Part shown: one piece after another, positions 1-6,537 of the stretch
Position numbering within the stretch: the first letter of the stretch is position 1
Layout of the letters: each line of letters starts with the position of its first letter
Assembly (NCBI GenBank): GCA_007131535.1
Contig: SLQI01000360.1
Span: 1 to 10,048, forward strand
Source: Balneolales bacterium
GTDB taxonomy: Bacteria > Bacteroidota > Rhodothermia > Balneolales > Natronogracilivirgulaceae
Direction: 5' to 3'
Length of the DNA: 10,048 nt
Translations under genes and position numbers: made by a program
Notes under the pieces: model-generated
The model's database searches: none
The model's input: only the letters and a program-made list of their open reading frames with translations
What the model was told of the DNA's origin: nothing

Positions 1-131
1 GGTTTTAAGAAATGTCCATTATAAAAGTCTCTGAAAGCCGGGGTTCGATTCAGTACTTTTTTAAAGCGATTATAAAAAATTGACCTTAGCTCAAGTTCCT
101 ATCACCTTTTTATATGGTCCACATCCAGTGA

Positions 132-487
132 TTGTAGTTGCAACAAATAAGGATATTTGCTCAAGTAACAATGGTTGATCCATAAGTCCGGAGCACGGCG
201 GAGGACGACCGAACGTAGCCCCGGGTGTAACGGAGCGTAGCGGAGTGTAACCCGGGGTAAAATGCCCCCCCCCCAACCCAAGCCCCGAATGAAATGAGAG
301 GCGGCCGAGGGGGGCCAATGCTCCGGCTTTCAGTCGTCCTGCGCCGTGCTCCGGACTTGGTATCACAGGTGCCGCCATTTACCCCGACCTTACCCGCTTG
401 CCAGCGGAACGGTCGGGGCTATGTTCGGTTGTCCTTCGCTGCGCTCCGGACTAATTTGATTGGTCATTCTATTTGTTGCAACTACAA
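132..487. repeat. Nested inverted-repeat element with 18-bp perfect ends
   Basis: Three layers of inverted repeat share roughly one centre. The outer arms 132-149 and 470-487 are perfect over 18 bp, and each contains the palindrome GTTGCAAC. The middle arms 185-223 and 414-452 match at 34 of 39 positions. The inner arms 253-261 (CGGGGTAAA) and 377-385 are perfect over 9 bp. A further inverted copy of the start of the middle arm lies at 333-358 (25 of 26 matching 184-209). Four of the five mismatches between the middle arms become G-U pairs in a plus-strand RNA. No convincing open reading frame lies inside, and I see no exact target-site duplication at the ends. It could be a small non-autonomous (MITE-like) element, a dispersed palindromic repeat or a folded RNA. 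The GTTGCAAC cores could alternatively be operator sites, since MarR-type regulators bind similar sequences. The 131 bases to the left hold nothing I can assign. Confidence 0.6.
265..274. repeat. Homopolymer run of ten C
   Basis: Ten consecutive C residues lie between the left middle arm and the centre of the inverted-repeat element. Runs of this length slip easily in replication and in sequencing, so the exact count may vary. It is not in a recognised gene, so phase variation of a product is not supported. Confidence 0.85.
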
Positions 488-493
488 AGGCTT

Positions 494-718
494 ATACAGG
501 AAATTAAGTTTTGCCTTCCGGATGATCTCTGAAAAAAAGATGAATATGAAGTCAAAATGCATGTCGCAGCGGTTTTATTTGAGAAAGGGGTTTATTCATC
601 GGTTCAGGCCGCTGATTTTGTTGGCATCTCAAAACGGGAATTTCTTGAAAACGTCGGGACCTACGGTGCTTCGATAATCGGAGAAACCATAGAAGACTTA
701 CGCAAAGCAATAGATTAA
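494..718 (+). pseudogene. Broken UPF0175-family antitoxin gene
   Basis: The frame ending in TAA at 716-718 encodes a typical UPF0175 C-terminus: a helix starting MHVAAVLFEKGVYSS, then QAADFVGISKREFLE, then VGTYGASIIGETIEDLRKAI. UPF0175 proteins are small, usually DNA-binding antitoxin-like proteins often paired with PIN-domain or DUF3368 toxins. The same frame continues upstream as IQEIKFCLPDDL (494-529), which also looks like the family, but is cut by TGA at 530-532. No ATG, GTG or TTG suits the N-terminus; ATA at 494 sits where a start would be expected. Translation from ATG at 557 would give only about 53 residues. The right end of the inverted-repeat element is 6 bp from this remnant. Downstream, ATG at 719 opens only six codons and no PIN-toxin remnant is visible, so the partner gene appears to be lost. 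The family call is from motif recall. Confidence 0.65.
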
Positions 719-773
719 ATGGATGAAAAACTGGCCTGAACCATCAGGCACCGGTATCTGGCGATACAACTCC

Positions 774-805
774 AAAAACCCGTCAGAGTCCGAAGGACCT
801 GACGG
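774..805 (-). terminator. Rho-independent terminator with C(UUCG)G loop
   Basis: Read on the minus strand, CCGTCAG plus GTCC pair with GGAC plus CTGACGG around a UUCG loop closed by C-G, with one bulged base (780-805). A run of five T follows (bases 774-778). It lies 28 bp past the stop codon of the beta-propeller lipoprotein gene, as expected for its transcription end. UUCG loops closed by C-G are exceptionally stable. The plus-strand direction lacks a good T run, so the terminator looks one-way. Confidence 0.8.
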
Positions 806-833
806 CGTTTGAACTCTAATCAAACACCACACA

Positions 834-1946
834 CTATTCCACCCGCAAAACCCGCAGCGGCGTCTCCGAATCTTCCGACATAAAAATCCTTCCATCCGGA
901 TCCATCCACAAGGGGCGTTTGCTGAGCTGTTGTGGGAGGGAAAGATTATCGATGAGGTAGAAATTCTGAAGGGTGCCCGCCTCGACATCAAAATATTCAA
1001 CAACTAATTGCCAGTGATCCTCCTCTTCATCAAGGAATGATGAGAGGTGGGTGAGGGTGCCGTCGTTTTGTGGAAACAGACCGTGGGAGATCACCTGAAG
1101 CTCGGTATGGAAATAACCGCCGCCACCGGGATGAAAGCCGGAAAGGTGACTGCGATCATGTTCGCTGTCCGAAGTTTCATGGAATTTCACGGTATGTTCT
1201 ATGTCACGGTAACCGGAAATGCGCTCTTGCTTATGCCATTGGCCGTTTGATTTTTGGTAGATCAACAGTTCACCCCGGTACAAAAAAGGCGCATAAACCA
1301 TTGTGGTTTCGTCGGGCAAATAGGCAGGCCCGGGGTTGTTATGTAATACCTCACGCTCAAGTTCAGGGTAGTCAGTGTGTATGATCTCATCAAAGTTTAT
1401 TGCTTGATATCGTATTTCCCTGAAATCAGGAGAGTACAAACTGACCATTGTTTCATTATCCCGGTCAAAGTGGGGAATAACAGCATGGGCATCCGGGTTA
1501 ATATGCATCTTATTAGAAATAGTTCCATCGGTATTTATTGCGGTTTCGGCTTTTCGCTCGCTATCAACCGAGTACACTGTAACCAACTGCTTGCGGCCAT
1601 CCATTACGAAAAGTTCATCATCAAGTGCATACAAAGCTGAAATCATCTCAAACTCACCGGGACCGGGGCCTTCACCACCTTGGGTCCACCGGTGTTCCCC
1701 CTCCGGGGTAAAAGCGTGGATCTTTTGGGTCCTGGCATCTGCGAGGAAGATAAAACCGTCATCATCGGTTGTAGCTGCTGAAACAATAGAAAGCAGTGGT
1801 GTATCCTCGTCCGGACCCTCCACATCTCCTAAAGTGAGCACTTCTTCTGCGGTCAGTCGGTTATCGGAAAAAGATGTATCATTTTCCGACGGCTGGCACC
1901 CAGTGAGGGAAATGATCAGGAGTATTATGGCTGAGCGAAATTTCAT
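834..1946 (-). CDS. 6-bladed beta-propeller lipoprotein
   Basis: The 370-residue protein starts with a lipoprotein signal peptide: basic MKFR, a hydrophobic stretch at residues 6-14, and the lipobox L-T-G-C with the lipidated cysteine at 17. A short polar linker follows. Residues 50-130 contain the sequence hallmarks of the 6-bladed beta-propeller (NHL/TolB-like) family: a strand pattern FIFLAD, the HAFTPEGE turn, then GGEGPGPGEF at 90-99, and the next blade with ELFVMDGR. The product should be anchored to the outer or inner membrane by its lipid and fold as a propeller; such proteins are abundant in Bacteroidota and Balneolota, but ligands are rarely known. I cannot name a substrate. The ATG at 1946 is chosen because it places the signal peptide at the N-terminus; no clear Shine-Dalgarno precedes it. 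It appears monocistronic, with a strong terminator downstream and its own upstream gap of about 140 bp. An enzyme function is not supported by any motif. Confidence 0.85.
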   Translation of the reverse strand: MKFRSAIILLIISLTGCQPSENDTSFSDNRLTAEEVLTLGDVEGPDEDTPLLSIVSAATTDDDGFIFLADARTQKIHAFTPEGEHRWTQGGEGPGPGEFEMISALYALDDELFVMDGRKQLVTVYSVDSERKAETAINTDGTISNKMHINPDAHAVIPHFDRDNETMVSLYSPDFREIRYQAINFDEIIHTDYPELEREVLHNNPGPAYLPDETTMVYAPFLYRGELLIYQKSNGQWHKQERISGYRDIEHTVKFHETSDSEHDRSHLSGFHPGGGGYFHTELQVISHGLFPQNDGTLTHLSSFLDEEEDHWQLVVEYFDVEAGTLQNFYLIDNLSLPQQLSKRPLWMDPDGRIFMSEDSETPLRVLRVE

Positions 1947-1979
1947 GAATAGGATTGAACGCTAACTATTTATTTTAAT

Positions 1980-2006
1980 AACTACGCATTATTTAAAAAC
2001 TACGCA
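1980..2006. promoter_or_regulatory. Direct repeat AACTACGCA, possible regulator site
   Basis: Two exact copies of AACTACGCA occupy 1980-1988 and 1998-2006, an 18-bp period, 34 bp upstream of the lipoprotein start. Two direct half-sites in a promoter region can be a binding site for a response regulator, but no regulator gene is nearby and no promoter match stands out here, so this is only a candidate. Confidence 0.25.
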
Positions 2007-2036
2007 AACCGCAACAATGAAATCCTTTTAATCAGT

Positions 2037-2069
2037 AAAAAGCGGTCAAATCCCGTAAATACGCTTTTT
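2037..2069 (-). terminator. Possible weak terminator after vapC
   Basis: AAAAAGCG at 2037-2044 pairs with CGCTTTTT at 2062-2069 across a 17-nt loop. It begins 18 bp after the vapC stop on the minus strand. The arm sequence supplies a T run in either direction. The stem is AT-rich and the loop long, so strength is doubtful. A second possible pairing (CGTAAAT with ATTTACG, 7 bp) overlaps it. Confidence 0.4.
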
Positions 2070-2087
2070 TATGCAGCCAATTTACGT

Positions 2088-2492
2088 TTAGGAAGATTCA
2101 GTCCAGTCTTCCAGCTTTATATCATTAAGTCGGCTAAAGTGGCTTATATTATTTGTTACCAATATCAAATCAAATGAAACTGCGGTAACGCCAATCAACA
2201 GATCAAATTCGTCGATAATTTTTCCTGATTTTTGAAGTCGAGCTTTTTCAGCAGCATAGATATCAAGTGCCGGGAAGATGGGGAGTATCTGAATTCCACT
2301 CAAAAAGTTTTCAAGAGCTTTTTGATTTTTCTTTTTCGCCTGGCTTTTTGCAACACCGAATTTTAATTCTGCCAGTGTAATTTCGGAAATAAAACAATTT
2401 TCCGGACCGATCTTCTCAAGCTTTGATTTCAGATCGTGCAATCCTTTGATGTAATAAATGCAGATATTGGTATCCAGCAAATATTGATTCAA
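2088..2492 (-). CDS. vapC: VapC-type PIN-domain toxin (type II toxin-antitoxin)
   Basis: At 134 residues this has normal VapC length and is a single PIN domain, a Mg-dependent ribonuclease fold; family members cut tRNA or rRNA and stop growth when the antitoxin is lost. The acidic active-site positions are visible: D7 in LLDTN, E42 in ITLAELKFG, D94 and D97 in DEFDLLIG, followed by LVTNN at 111-115 and the closing LEDW at 127-130. The start codon is TTG at 2490-2492, which overlaps the antitoxin stop as TTGA, so translation is probably coupled. TTG is accepted because it places LLDTN at residues 5-9, where it belongs, and no ATG fits. The gene pair is visibly more AT-rich than the flanking E1 and propeller genes, which suits horizontal acquisition. 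The RNA target cannot be inferred. Confidence 0.9.
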   Translation of the reverse strand: MNQYLLDTNICIYYIKGLHDLKSKLEKIGPENCFISEITLAELKFGVAKSQAKKKNQKALENFLSGIQILPIFPALDIYAAEKARLQKSGKIIDEFDLLIGVTAVSFDLILVTNNISHFSRLNDIKLEDWTESS

Positions 2493-2734
2493 AACTCTTC
2501 GATGGTTCTGTTATATGTTCTGGATCCCTTGATGATGTCAATCAACTCTTCAGCGCTTTGCTTCTCATCCCAACCACCAAATGCATTGTAAAAATCAGTA
2601 TTATCTTTCTCTATTTCTGTTTTTACCGTATCAGTGAGCTTGGAAATCAGTTCAAGCTTGTTTTGCGCACTCATGTTTTTTAATAGGGAAATGTAGCTGT
2701 CAATAAGCTTTGAATCGATGTCTGCTGTTTTCAT
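2489..2734 (-). CDS. Antitoxin partner of VapC
   Basis: This 81-residue acidic, mostly helical protein lies directly upstream of vapC and overlaps it by 4 bases. Its N-terminus (DSKLIDSYISLLKNMSAQ, then KLELISKLTD) and C-terminus (AEELIDIIKGSRTYNR plus IEEF) resemble an uncharacterised antitoxin type frequently found next to VapC toxins in Bacteroidota and cyanobacteria. The C-terminal part, with a conserved W in FGGWDEKQSAEE, should wrap the toxin active site, as is usual for such partners. I cannot point to a defined DNA-binding fold. I chose ATG at 2732-2734. An in-frame TTG at 2770 would add 12 residues, but that segment covers the candidate operator and transcription start, and the shorter start matches family N-termini. 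Assignment rests mainly on position, size and recalled similarity. Confidence 0.75.
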   Translation of the reverse strand: MKTADIDSKLIDSYISLLKNMSAQNKLELISKLTDTVKTEIEKDNTDFYNAFGGWDEKQSAEELIDIIKGSRTYNRTIEEF

Positions 2735-2748
2735 GGCAACTCTGTACT

Positions 2749-2771
2749 GTTTGAAATTATTTTGGTTCAAA
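2749..2771. promoter_or_regulatory. Candidate antitoxin operator (7-bp inverted repeat)
   Basis: GTTTGAA at 2749-2755 and TTCAAAC at 2765-2771 are perfect inverted half-sites with a 9-bp spacer. They lie 15 to 37 bp upstream of the antitoxin ATG and overlap the predicted -7 promoter element. Type II antitoxins or toxin-antitoxin complexes usually repress their own promoter through such sites. Confidence 0.45.
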
Positions 2772-2797
2772 CATCTTCAATTCCTTAAACGCATCAA
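2767..2797 (-). promoter_or_regulatory. Candidate Bacteroidota-type promoter for the toxin-antitoxin pair
   Basis: On the minus strand ATTG (2794-2797), 19 bp, then GATGTTTG (2767-2774) fits the phylum consensus TTTG-N19-TAnnTTTG with one mismatch in the upstream box and one in the downstream box. Transcription would start near 2760, leaving a leader of about 25 nt before the ATG at 2734. This supports the shorter antitoxin start. Confidence 0.45.
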
Positions 2798-2855
2798 TTT
2801 GTCAATTGCTTATGATATGTAATGAAAAATGAGAACTGAATGAAATCTTAAGGAA

Positions 2856-2946
2856 TCTGAACTCGCTAATCTGCTAACCGCCGGTTATATCGCATTTTCC
2901 GCATATCAGCTAACCTTTTTACATTTTACAGATCAACGAGTTCAGA
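2856..2946. repeat. 10-bp inverted repeat enclosing smaller palindromes
   Basis: TCTGAACTCG at 2856-2865 is perfectly complementary to CGAGTTCAGA at 2937-2946. Inside are the palindrome TAACCG-C-CGGTTA (2875-2887), a partial stem ATATCGC with GCATAT, and two direct copies of GCTAACC (2873-2879 and 2909-2915). The structure sits in the gap just past the E1 stop codon. It has no T run on the minus strand, so it is not a standard terminator. It may be a folded 3' untranslated region or a dispersed repeat. Confidence 0.4.
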
Positions 2947-2966
2947 GATTTAGTTTAAAGGAGGTA

Positions 2967-5069
2967 TCAAAACCCCACCAACCCCTCCGCTTTCTCTGCA
3001 ATCTTCTCTACCGAAGGCACCACCGAATCCATCAAATCCACATTGTGCGGAACCGGTACATCCGGCATGGCCAGACGCTCAATGGGGGCGTCCAGGTAGG
3101 TAAAGGCCTCTTTGGAAAGCACCGCGCTTATTTCGGCTCCGAAGCCCGCTGTCTCGCTGTCTTCGTGGACGATCATACACCGGTTGGTTTTCCGGACGGA
3201 TTCCAGCACCGCCTCTTTATCCCACGGAAAGAGCGTGCGCAGGTCCAGCACATCAGCCGAAACACCGGCCTCTTCGGCGGCGCGTTCGCAGCGCTCGACC
3301 ATAGCGCCCCACGTCACAAACGTAATCTGATCGCCCTCCTGCGTTTTGCGCGCCTTGCCGAATGGAATGATGTATTCATCCCCCGGATAGGGACGGCGGG
3401 CCCATTTGTTATCCAGAAGGTTGCGGTGTTCGAAAAACATCGTCGGGTTGTTGCTGCGCATAGCGTAGCGAAGCAGCCCGACTGCATCTTCAGCATTGGA
3501 AGGGGAGGCTACCTGCCAGCCGACAGCATGGGCAAAAAAGGTTTCGTTGGTAACACTGTGCCAGGGGTCGCCGATCTTGGCAAATCCGCCGGGCATCCGC
3601 ACGACCATCGGAGCGGCAAACCGGTTAGCAGTCCGCCAGCGGATGGTGCCCAGGTTGTTGAGCTGCTCGGTAGCCGGATCAGAATACTTGCGGAACTGAA
3701 TTTCGGGCACCGGCATCAGCCCGGCATACGCCATCCCGACCGCCCGGCCGATGATGCCTTCTTCCGACAAACTGGTATCAAAAACCCGTTGTTCGCCGTG
3801 CTCGGTCTGTAACCCCATGGTGATGGCATGCACCCCGCCTTTGGGACCGACATCCTCCCCGAAAATCAGGACTTTGGGGTTGGTTTTCAGCTCATAGTCC
3901 AGCGTCCTCCGGATCGCCTCCACCATATTGATCCGCTGCTTTTCGGGCTGAGGCTCGGTACTTGAGGAGGGAAACTCATGCCCCTCGGGCAGCAATCCAC
4001 CCTGAACCTGAACTTTGTCCGGGCTGCCGTTTTCATCGTCATAGAGCAGGTGTTCGGTTGTCTTTTCCGGATCAGGATCGGGGCGTTGTTCTACCCGCTC
4101 CAGAGCCTCACGGACTTCGCGTTCCACCTCGTTTTGCAGATCCTCCCACTGTTTTTTAGACAGATGCTTTTCGAGGAGCATTTTTTCGAGCTTCTTCAAC
4201 GGGTCGTTTTGTTTTTCCCAATCAAGCAGCTTTTTTGGTTTATAGGCTTGATTATCCTGACCGGAATGTCCGCTTAGCCGGGGCACCGTCAGTCGCAGCA
4301 AAACCGGACCTTTGCGGTTACGCACCTGCGTTACCGCCCGTTTCATCAGCGGAGCGGCTTTTTCGGGATCGGTGCCGTCACCGTCGTAGAGAGTGAGGTT
4401 TTTGAAGGATTTCAGGTTATCCACGATATTGCCGCCCGGGGTTTGCAGATCGCGGGGCACCGAAATGCCGTAGCCGTTGTCTTCAATGTAAAACAGCATC
4501 GGCAGTTGTAGGGTGGTCGCCATGGTCAGGGATGACCAAAAACCGTTGGTGGCAACCGATCCGTCGCCGCCCAGTACCACCGAAATGGCGTCGTTGTAGC
4601 GGCGTTCGCGGAGCTGCTTTCGGCGGTATTCGATAGCCTGTGCCCATCCCGCTGCCGGGGTGTATTGCGACCCCACATCACCGGACATCGGCAGCACGGT
4701 GATTTGCCCTTTTTCCGCCGGCATATTGCACACCACACCGATATCCCGTCCGTCGCTGTATCCGCCGGATTTCATCAGTGGAGCGGACATAGCGTCATCA
4801 ACCGTAAGGCCGAGGGAGAGCATGAAGGGGCGGGACCGGTAATATGCGCTGGCACCGTCATACCGGTGGTTGAGCAGCTGACCCAGAATCACCTGGGGTA
4901 CGTCGTGTCCGCGTGCCGAAAACTGATACAAAACTTTTTTTGCCGGAACCAGTTCGTTTTCTTCAATGTGATCGATGGTCCGGGAGATTAAAACGGTACG
5001 GGCTACTTTTTTCCAGTTAACCTTAGGCGTCGTAGTTTTCTGCTTGTTCTGTGTGGTGGTCTTAGGCAT
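2967..5069 (-). CDS. Fused alpha-beta 2-oxoacid dehydrogenase E1
   Basis: The 700-residue protein joins the two E1 subunits of a 2-oxoacid dehydrogenase complex, which decarboxylate a 2-oxoacid with thiamine diphosphate and pass the acyl group to lipoyl-E2 in the cytoplasm. The alpha half (about 20-280) has the thiamine diphosphate motif from GDGS (168-171) to EDNGYGIS (196-203), and the loop R264-L-S-G-H-S...D272...Y276 typical of E1 alpha. A charged linker (about 280-378) follows, then the beta half from INMVEAIRRTL (380) with the cofactor-activating glutamate region LSEEGIIG (434-441), DLRTLFPWD (609-617), HEDSETAGFGAE and the C-terminal MPDVPVPHN. Such fusions are common in Bacteroidota and are annotated as branched-chain (2-oxoisovalerate) or pyruvate E1; the sequence alone does not decide the substrate. 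No E2 or E3 gene is in the window. ATG at 5067-5069 is preferred over an upstream in-frame GTG at 5111, whose 14 extra residues do not look like family sequence. Confidence 0.9.
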   Translation of the reverse strand: MPKTTTQNKQKTTTPKVNWKKVARTVLISRTIDHIEENELVPAKKVLYQFSARGHDVPQVILGQLLNHRYDGASAYYRSRPFMLSLGLTVDDAMSAPLMKSGGYSDGRDIGVVCNMPAEKGQITVLPMSGDVGSQYTPAAGWAQAIEYRRKQLRERRYNDAISVVLGGDGSVATNGFWSSLTMATTLQLPMLFYIEDNGYGISVPRDLQTPGGNIVDNLKSFKNLTLYDGDGTDPEKAAPLMKRAVTQVRNRKGPVLLRLTVPRLSGHSGQDNQAYKPKKLLDWEKQNDPLKKLEKMLLEKHLSKKQWEDLQNEVEREVREALERVEQRPDPDPEKTTEHLLYDDENGSPDKVQVQGGLLPEGHEFPSSSTEPQPEKQRINMVEAIRRTLDYELKTNPKVLIFGEDVGPKGGVHAITMGLQTEHGEQRVFDTSLSEEGIIGRAVGMAYAGLMPVPEIQFRKYSDPATEQLNNLGTIRWRTANRFAAPMVVRMPGGFAKIGDPWHSVTNETFFAHAVGWQVASPSNAEDAVGLLRYAMRSNNPTMFFEHRNLLDNKWARRPYPGDEYIIPFGKARKTQEGDQITFVTWGAMVERCERAAEEAGVSADVLDLRTLFPWDKEAVLESVRKTNRCMIVHEDSETAGFGAEISAVLSKEAFTYLDAPIERLAMPDVPVPHNVDLMDSVVPSVEKIAEKAEGLVGF

Positions 5070-5128
5070 AGTAAAATGTTTTTTTTCCCGTGGATTAGCG
5101 CAGTTTAACACGGAATTAATGGGTTTTT

Positions 5129-5156
5129 AAAAAAAGTTCAGACTCTGATTATCTGA
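5129..5156 (-). terminator. Possible weak terminator between hisC and E1
   Basis: On the minus strand TCAGA and TCTGA (5-bp stem, 9-nt loop, bases 5138-5156) are followed after two bases by seven T (5129-5135). It lies 12 bp beyond the hisC stop. The stem is short and AT-rich, so read-through into the E1 gene is plausible. Confidence 0.35.
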
Positions 5157-5167
5157 CCGGCTCAATA

Positions 5168-6271
5168 CTAACGGTTAATTTTTTCCAGCGTTTCGGCAAA
5201 GTGGTCGATTTCATCATCGAGACCAACGGTAATGCGAACGCAGTTGGGAAGGCCGAAACCGGGCAGGCGACGCAGGATAACCCCGTGCCTGAGCATGTTT
5301 TCGGTGAAGGTTTGAGCGGTTTGTTCATCGTCGAATATGGCCATGACTGCGTTTGCGTAGGATTCGGCATACGGTATCCGGTGCCGATCCAGTATTTCGT
5401 AAAGCCGGGTACGGCCGGTGTGGACCAAATCGCAGCTTTTTCCGAGAAACTCCTGATCTTCCATCGCGCCCATGGCGGCGTACTGAGCGGGTGCGGATGG
5501 CTCAAAAACCAGTTTGGTTTTGCTCATGGCGGTGATGACATCCGGATGGGCAAACCCGTAGCCGATGCGGAACCCGGCCAGTCCGTAGGCTTTGGAGAAA
5601 GTACGCAGCACGATGATGTTGTCGTGATCGTACGTCAACCCGTCCGGATAATCCGGAGCGTAACCGTCGGCAAATTCGTAGTAAGCCTCATCCAGGACAA
5701 CCAACACATCGGAAGGCACTTTACTGAGGAAATTATCCAATTCCGATTTGGTGAAATAAGTGCCCGTAGGGTTGTTGGGATTAGCCAGATAAACGACTTT
5801 GACTTCGTCGGTCAGGTTATCCGCCAGCAAATCCAGGTCGAATCCATAGTTGTCGGAAACCGGAACCTGTTTCAGGCTGATTCCTTTGATGCGGCACGAA
5901 ACCAGGAAGCCGACGAAGGTGGCACTGGCGGTCAGGGCCGTCTCGCCTTCCGCAAAGAAGGCCCGGGTGATCATAGCTATCAGGCTTTCGGAGCCGGCGC
6001 CGAGAATTATGCGATCGGGATCTGTTTGATGTCGTTCGGCGAGTTTCTGTTTCAGATCGTAAGAAGTCGCGTCCGGATAGTTGTTGATCACCTTAAAACT
6101 TTCCTGCGCCTTCTCAATAGCTTTTGGACTGCAACCGAATCGGTTTTCATTAGAGGCCAGCTTGGAAATACGTTTCGGGTTGTACTCTCTGACGACCTCT
6201 TCAATAGTTTTGCCAGGCACATAGGCCTTCAACTCCTGAATATTTTTCGGAATGATGCGATTGACATCCAT
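5168..6271 (-). CDS. hisC: Histidinol-phosphate aminotransferase (HisC family)
   Basis: This 367-residue pyridoxal-phosphate enzyme of fold type I matches HisC in length and motif order. HisC converts imidazole-acetol phosphate and glutamate to histidinol phosphate in histidine synthesis, in the cytoplasm. Visible features are LASNENRFGCSP (38-49), Y65 in NNYP, GAGSE (91-95), the ANPNNPTGT loop (163-171), D194 in LDEAYYEF, the Schiff-base lysine K227 in TFSKAYG, R235 in GFRIGYG, and the substrate-carboxylate arginine R346 in RITVG. Most HisC proteins have NENP at the first motif; here it is NENR, a variant I believe occurs in related phyla. It stands alone, without other his genes, so it could be a broad-specificity aromatic or histidinol-phosphate aminotransferase. 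The start ATG at 6271 gives a normal HisC N-terminus (MDVNRIIPKNIQELKAY). A candidate promoter lies about 70 bp upstream. Confidence 0.88.
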   Translation of the reverse strand: MDVNRIIPKNIQELKAYVPGKTIEEVVREYNPKRISKLASNENRFGCSPKAIEKAQESFKVINNYPDATSYDLKQKLAERHQTDPDRIILGAGSESLIAMITRAFFAEGETALTASATFVGFLVSCRIKGISLKQVPVSDNYGFDLDLLADNLTDEVKVVYLANPNNPTGTYFTKSELDNFLSKVPSDVLVVLDEAYYEFADGYAPDYPDGLTYDHDNIIVLRTFSKAYGLAGFRIGYGFAHPDVITAMSKTKLVFEPSAPAQYAAMGAMEDQEFLGKSCDLVHTGRTRLYEILDRHRIPYAESYANAVMAIFDDEQTAQTFTENMLRHGVILRRLPGFGLPNCVRITVGLDDEIDHFAETLEKINR

Positions 6272-6312
6272 ATAACTGGTACCTGTAACTTGATTGTTGA
6301 TAATTCATTGAG

Positions 6313-6435
6313 ATGGACCTCAAATACCTTGACTATCCTGAAATGTACAAAAAAGCGCTTTCATTCCAATCGGAATTAGGGGAAAAAGAAGTTCCTATTA
6401 TAATTTTAGGGTTGATGAAATTTTTTGAGGCTTGA
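6313..6435 (+). CDS. Possible 40-residue small protein, unassigned
   Basis: ATG at 6313 opens 40 codons ending in TGA at 6433-6435. The peptide begins MDLKYLDYPEMYKKALSFQ and has a hydrophobic end with PIIILGLMKFF. It fills most of the gap between hisC (minus) and the HD gene (plus). I do not recognise it. No ribosome binding site is evident, and the predicted hisC promoter runs through it on the other strand. It may be a chance frame or a gene remnant. Confidence 0.2.
   Translation: MDLKYLDYPEMYKKALSFQSELGEKEVPIIILGLMKFFEA
6340..6370 (-). promoter_or_regulatory. Candidate Bacteroidota-type promoter for hisC
   Basis: On the minus strand ATTG (6367-6370), 19 bp, then TACATTTC (6340-6347) matches TTTG-N19-TAnnTTTG with one mismatch per box. 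Transcription would begin near 6333, giving a leader of about 60 nt before the hisC ATG. Confidence 0.4.
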
Positions 6436-6537
6436 TAGGCTAAAGTCCGCCAGTTTTGGGAGGGAATCTCATATCGGTTTTAGTACGGATTTTCTATTAT
6501 AAAGGTCCGGTTTAAATCAAATGGAAATTAAATTCAA

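Noticed and set aside
38..60. tRNA T-arm-like GGGGTTCGATTC
   Set aside because: The stem beyond the first pair does not close, there is no acceptor stem, D-arm or anticodon arm nearby, so it is not a tRNA.
91..378. Open frames on both strands through the inverted-repeat element
   Set aside because: They arise from GC-rich palindromic sequence and the C run; the peptides (for example SVTPGATFGRPPP) look like repeat translations, not proteins.
2957..2965. Perfect Shine-Dalgarno-like AAAGGAGGT on the plus strand
   Set aside because: No start codon or open frame follows at a suitable distance; it lies at the tail of the opposite-strand E1 gene.
3045..3812. A 255-codon open frame on the plus strand opposite the E1 beta region
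   Set aside because: Shadow of the E1 gene; no domain, and basic, GC-driven composition.
5070..5111. GTG-initiated extension of the E1 gene
   Set aside because: The extra 14 residues are not family-like and the internal ATG is a normal start.
5201..6379. A 392-codon open frame on the plus strand opposite hisC
   Set aside because: It mirrors the codons of a well-supported HisC gene, shows no recognisable domain, and has low-complexity stretches typical of antisense shadows.
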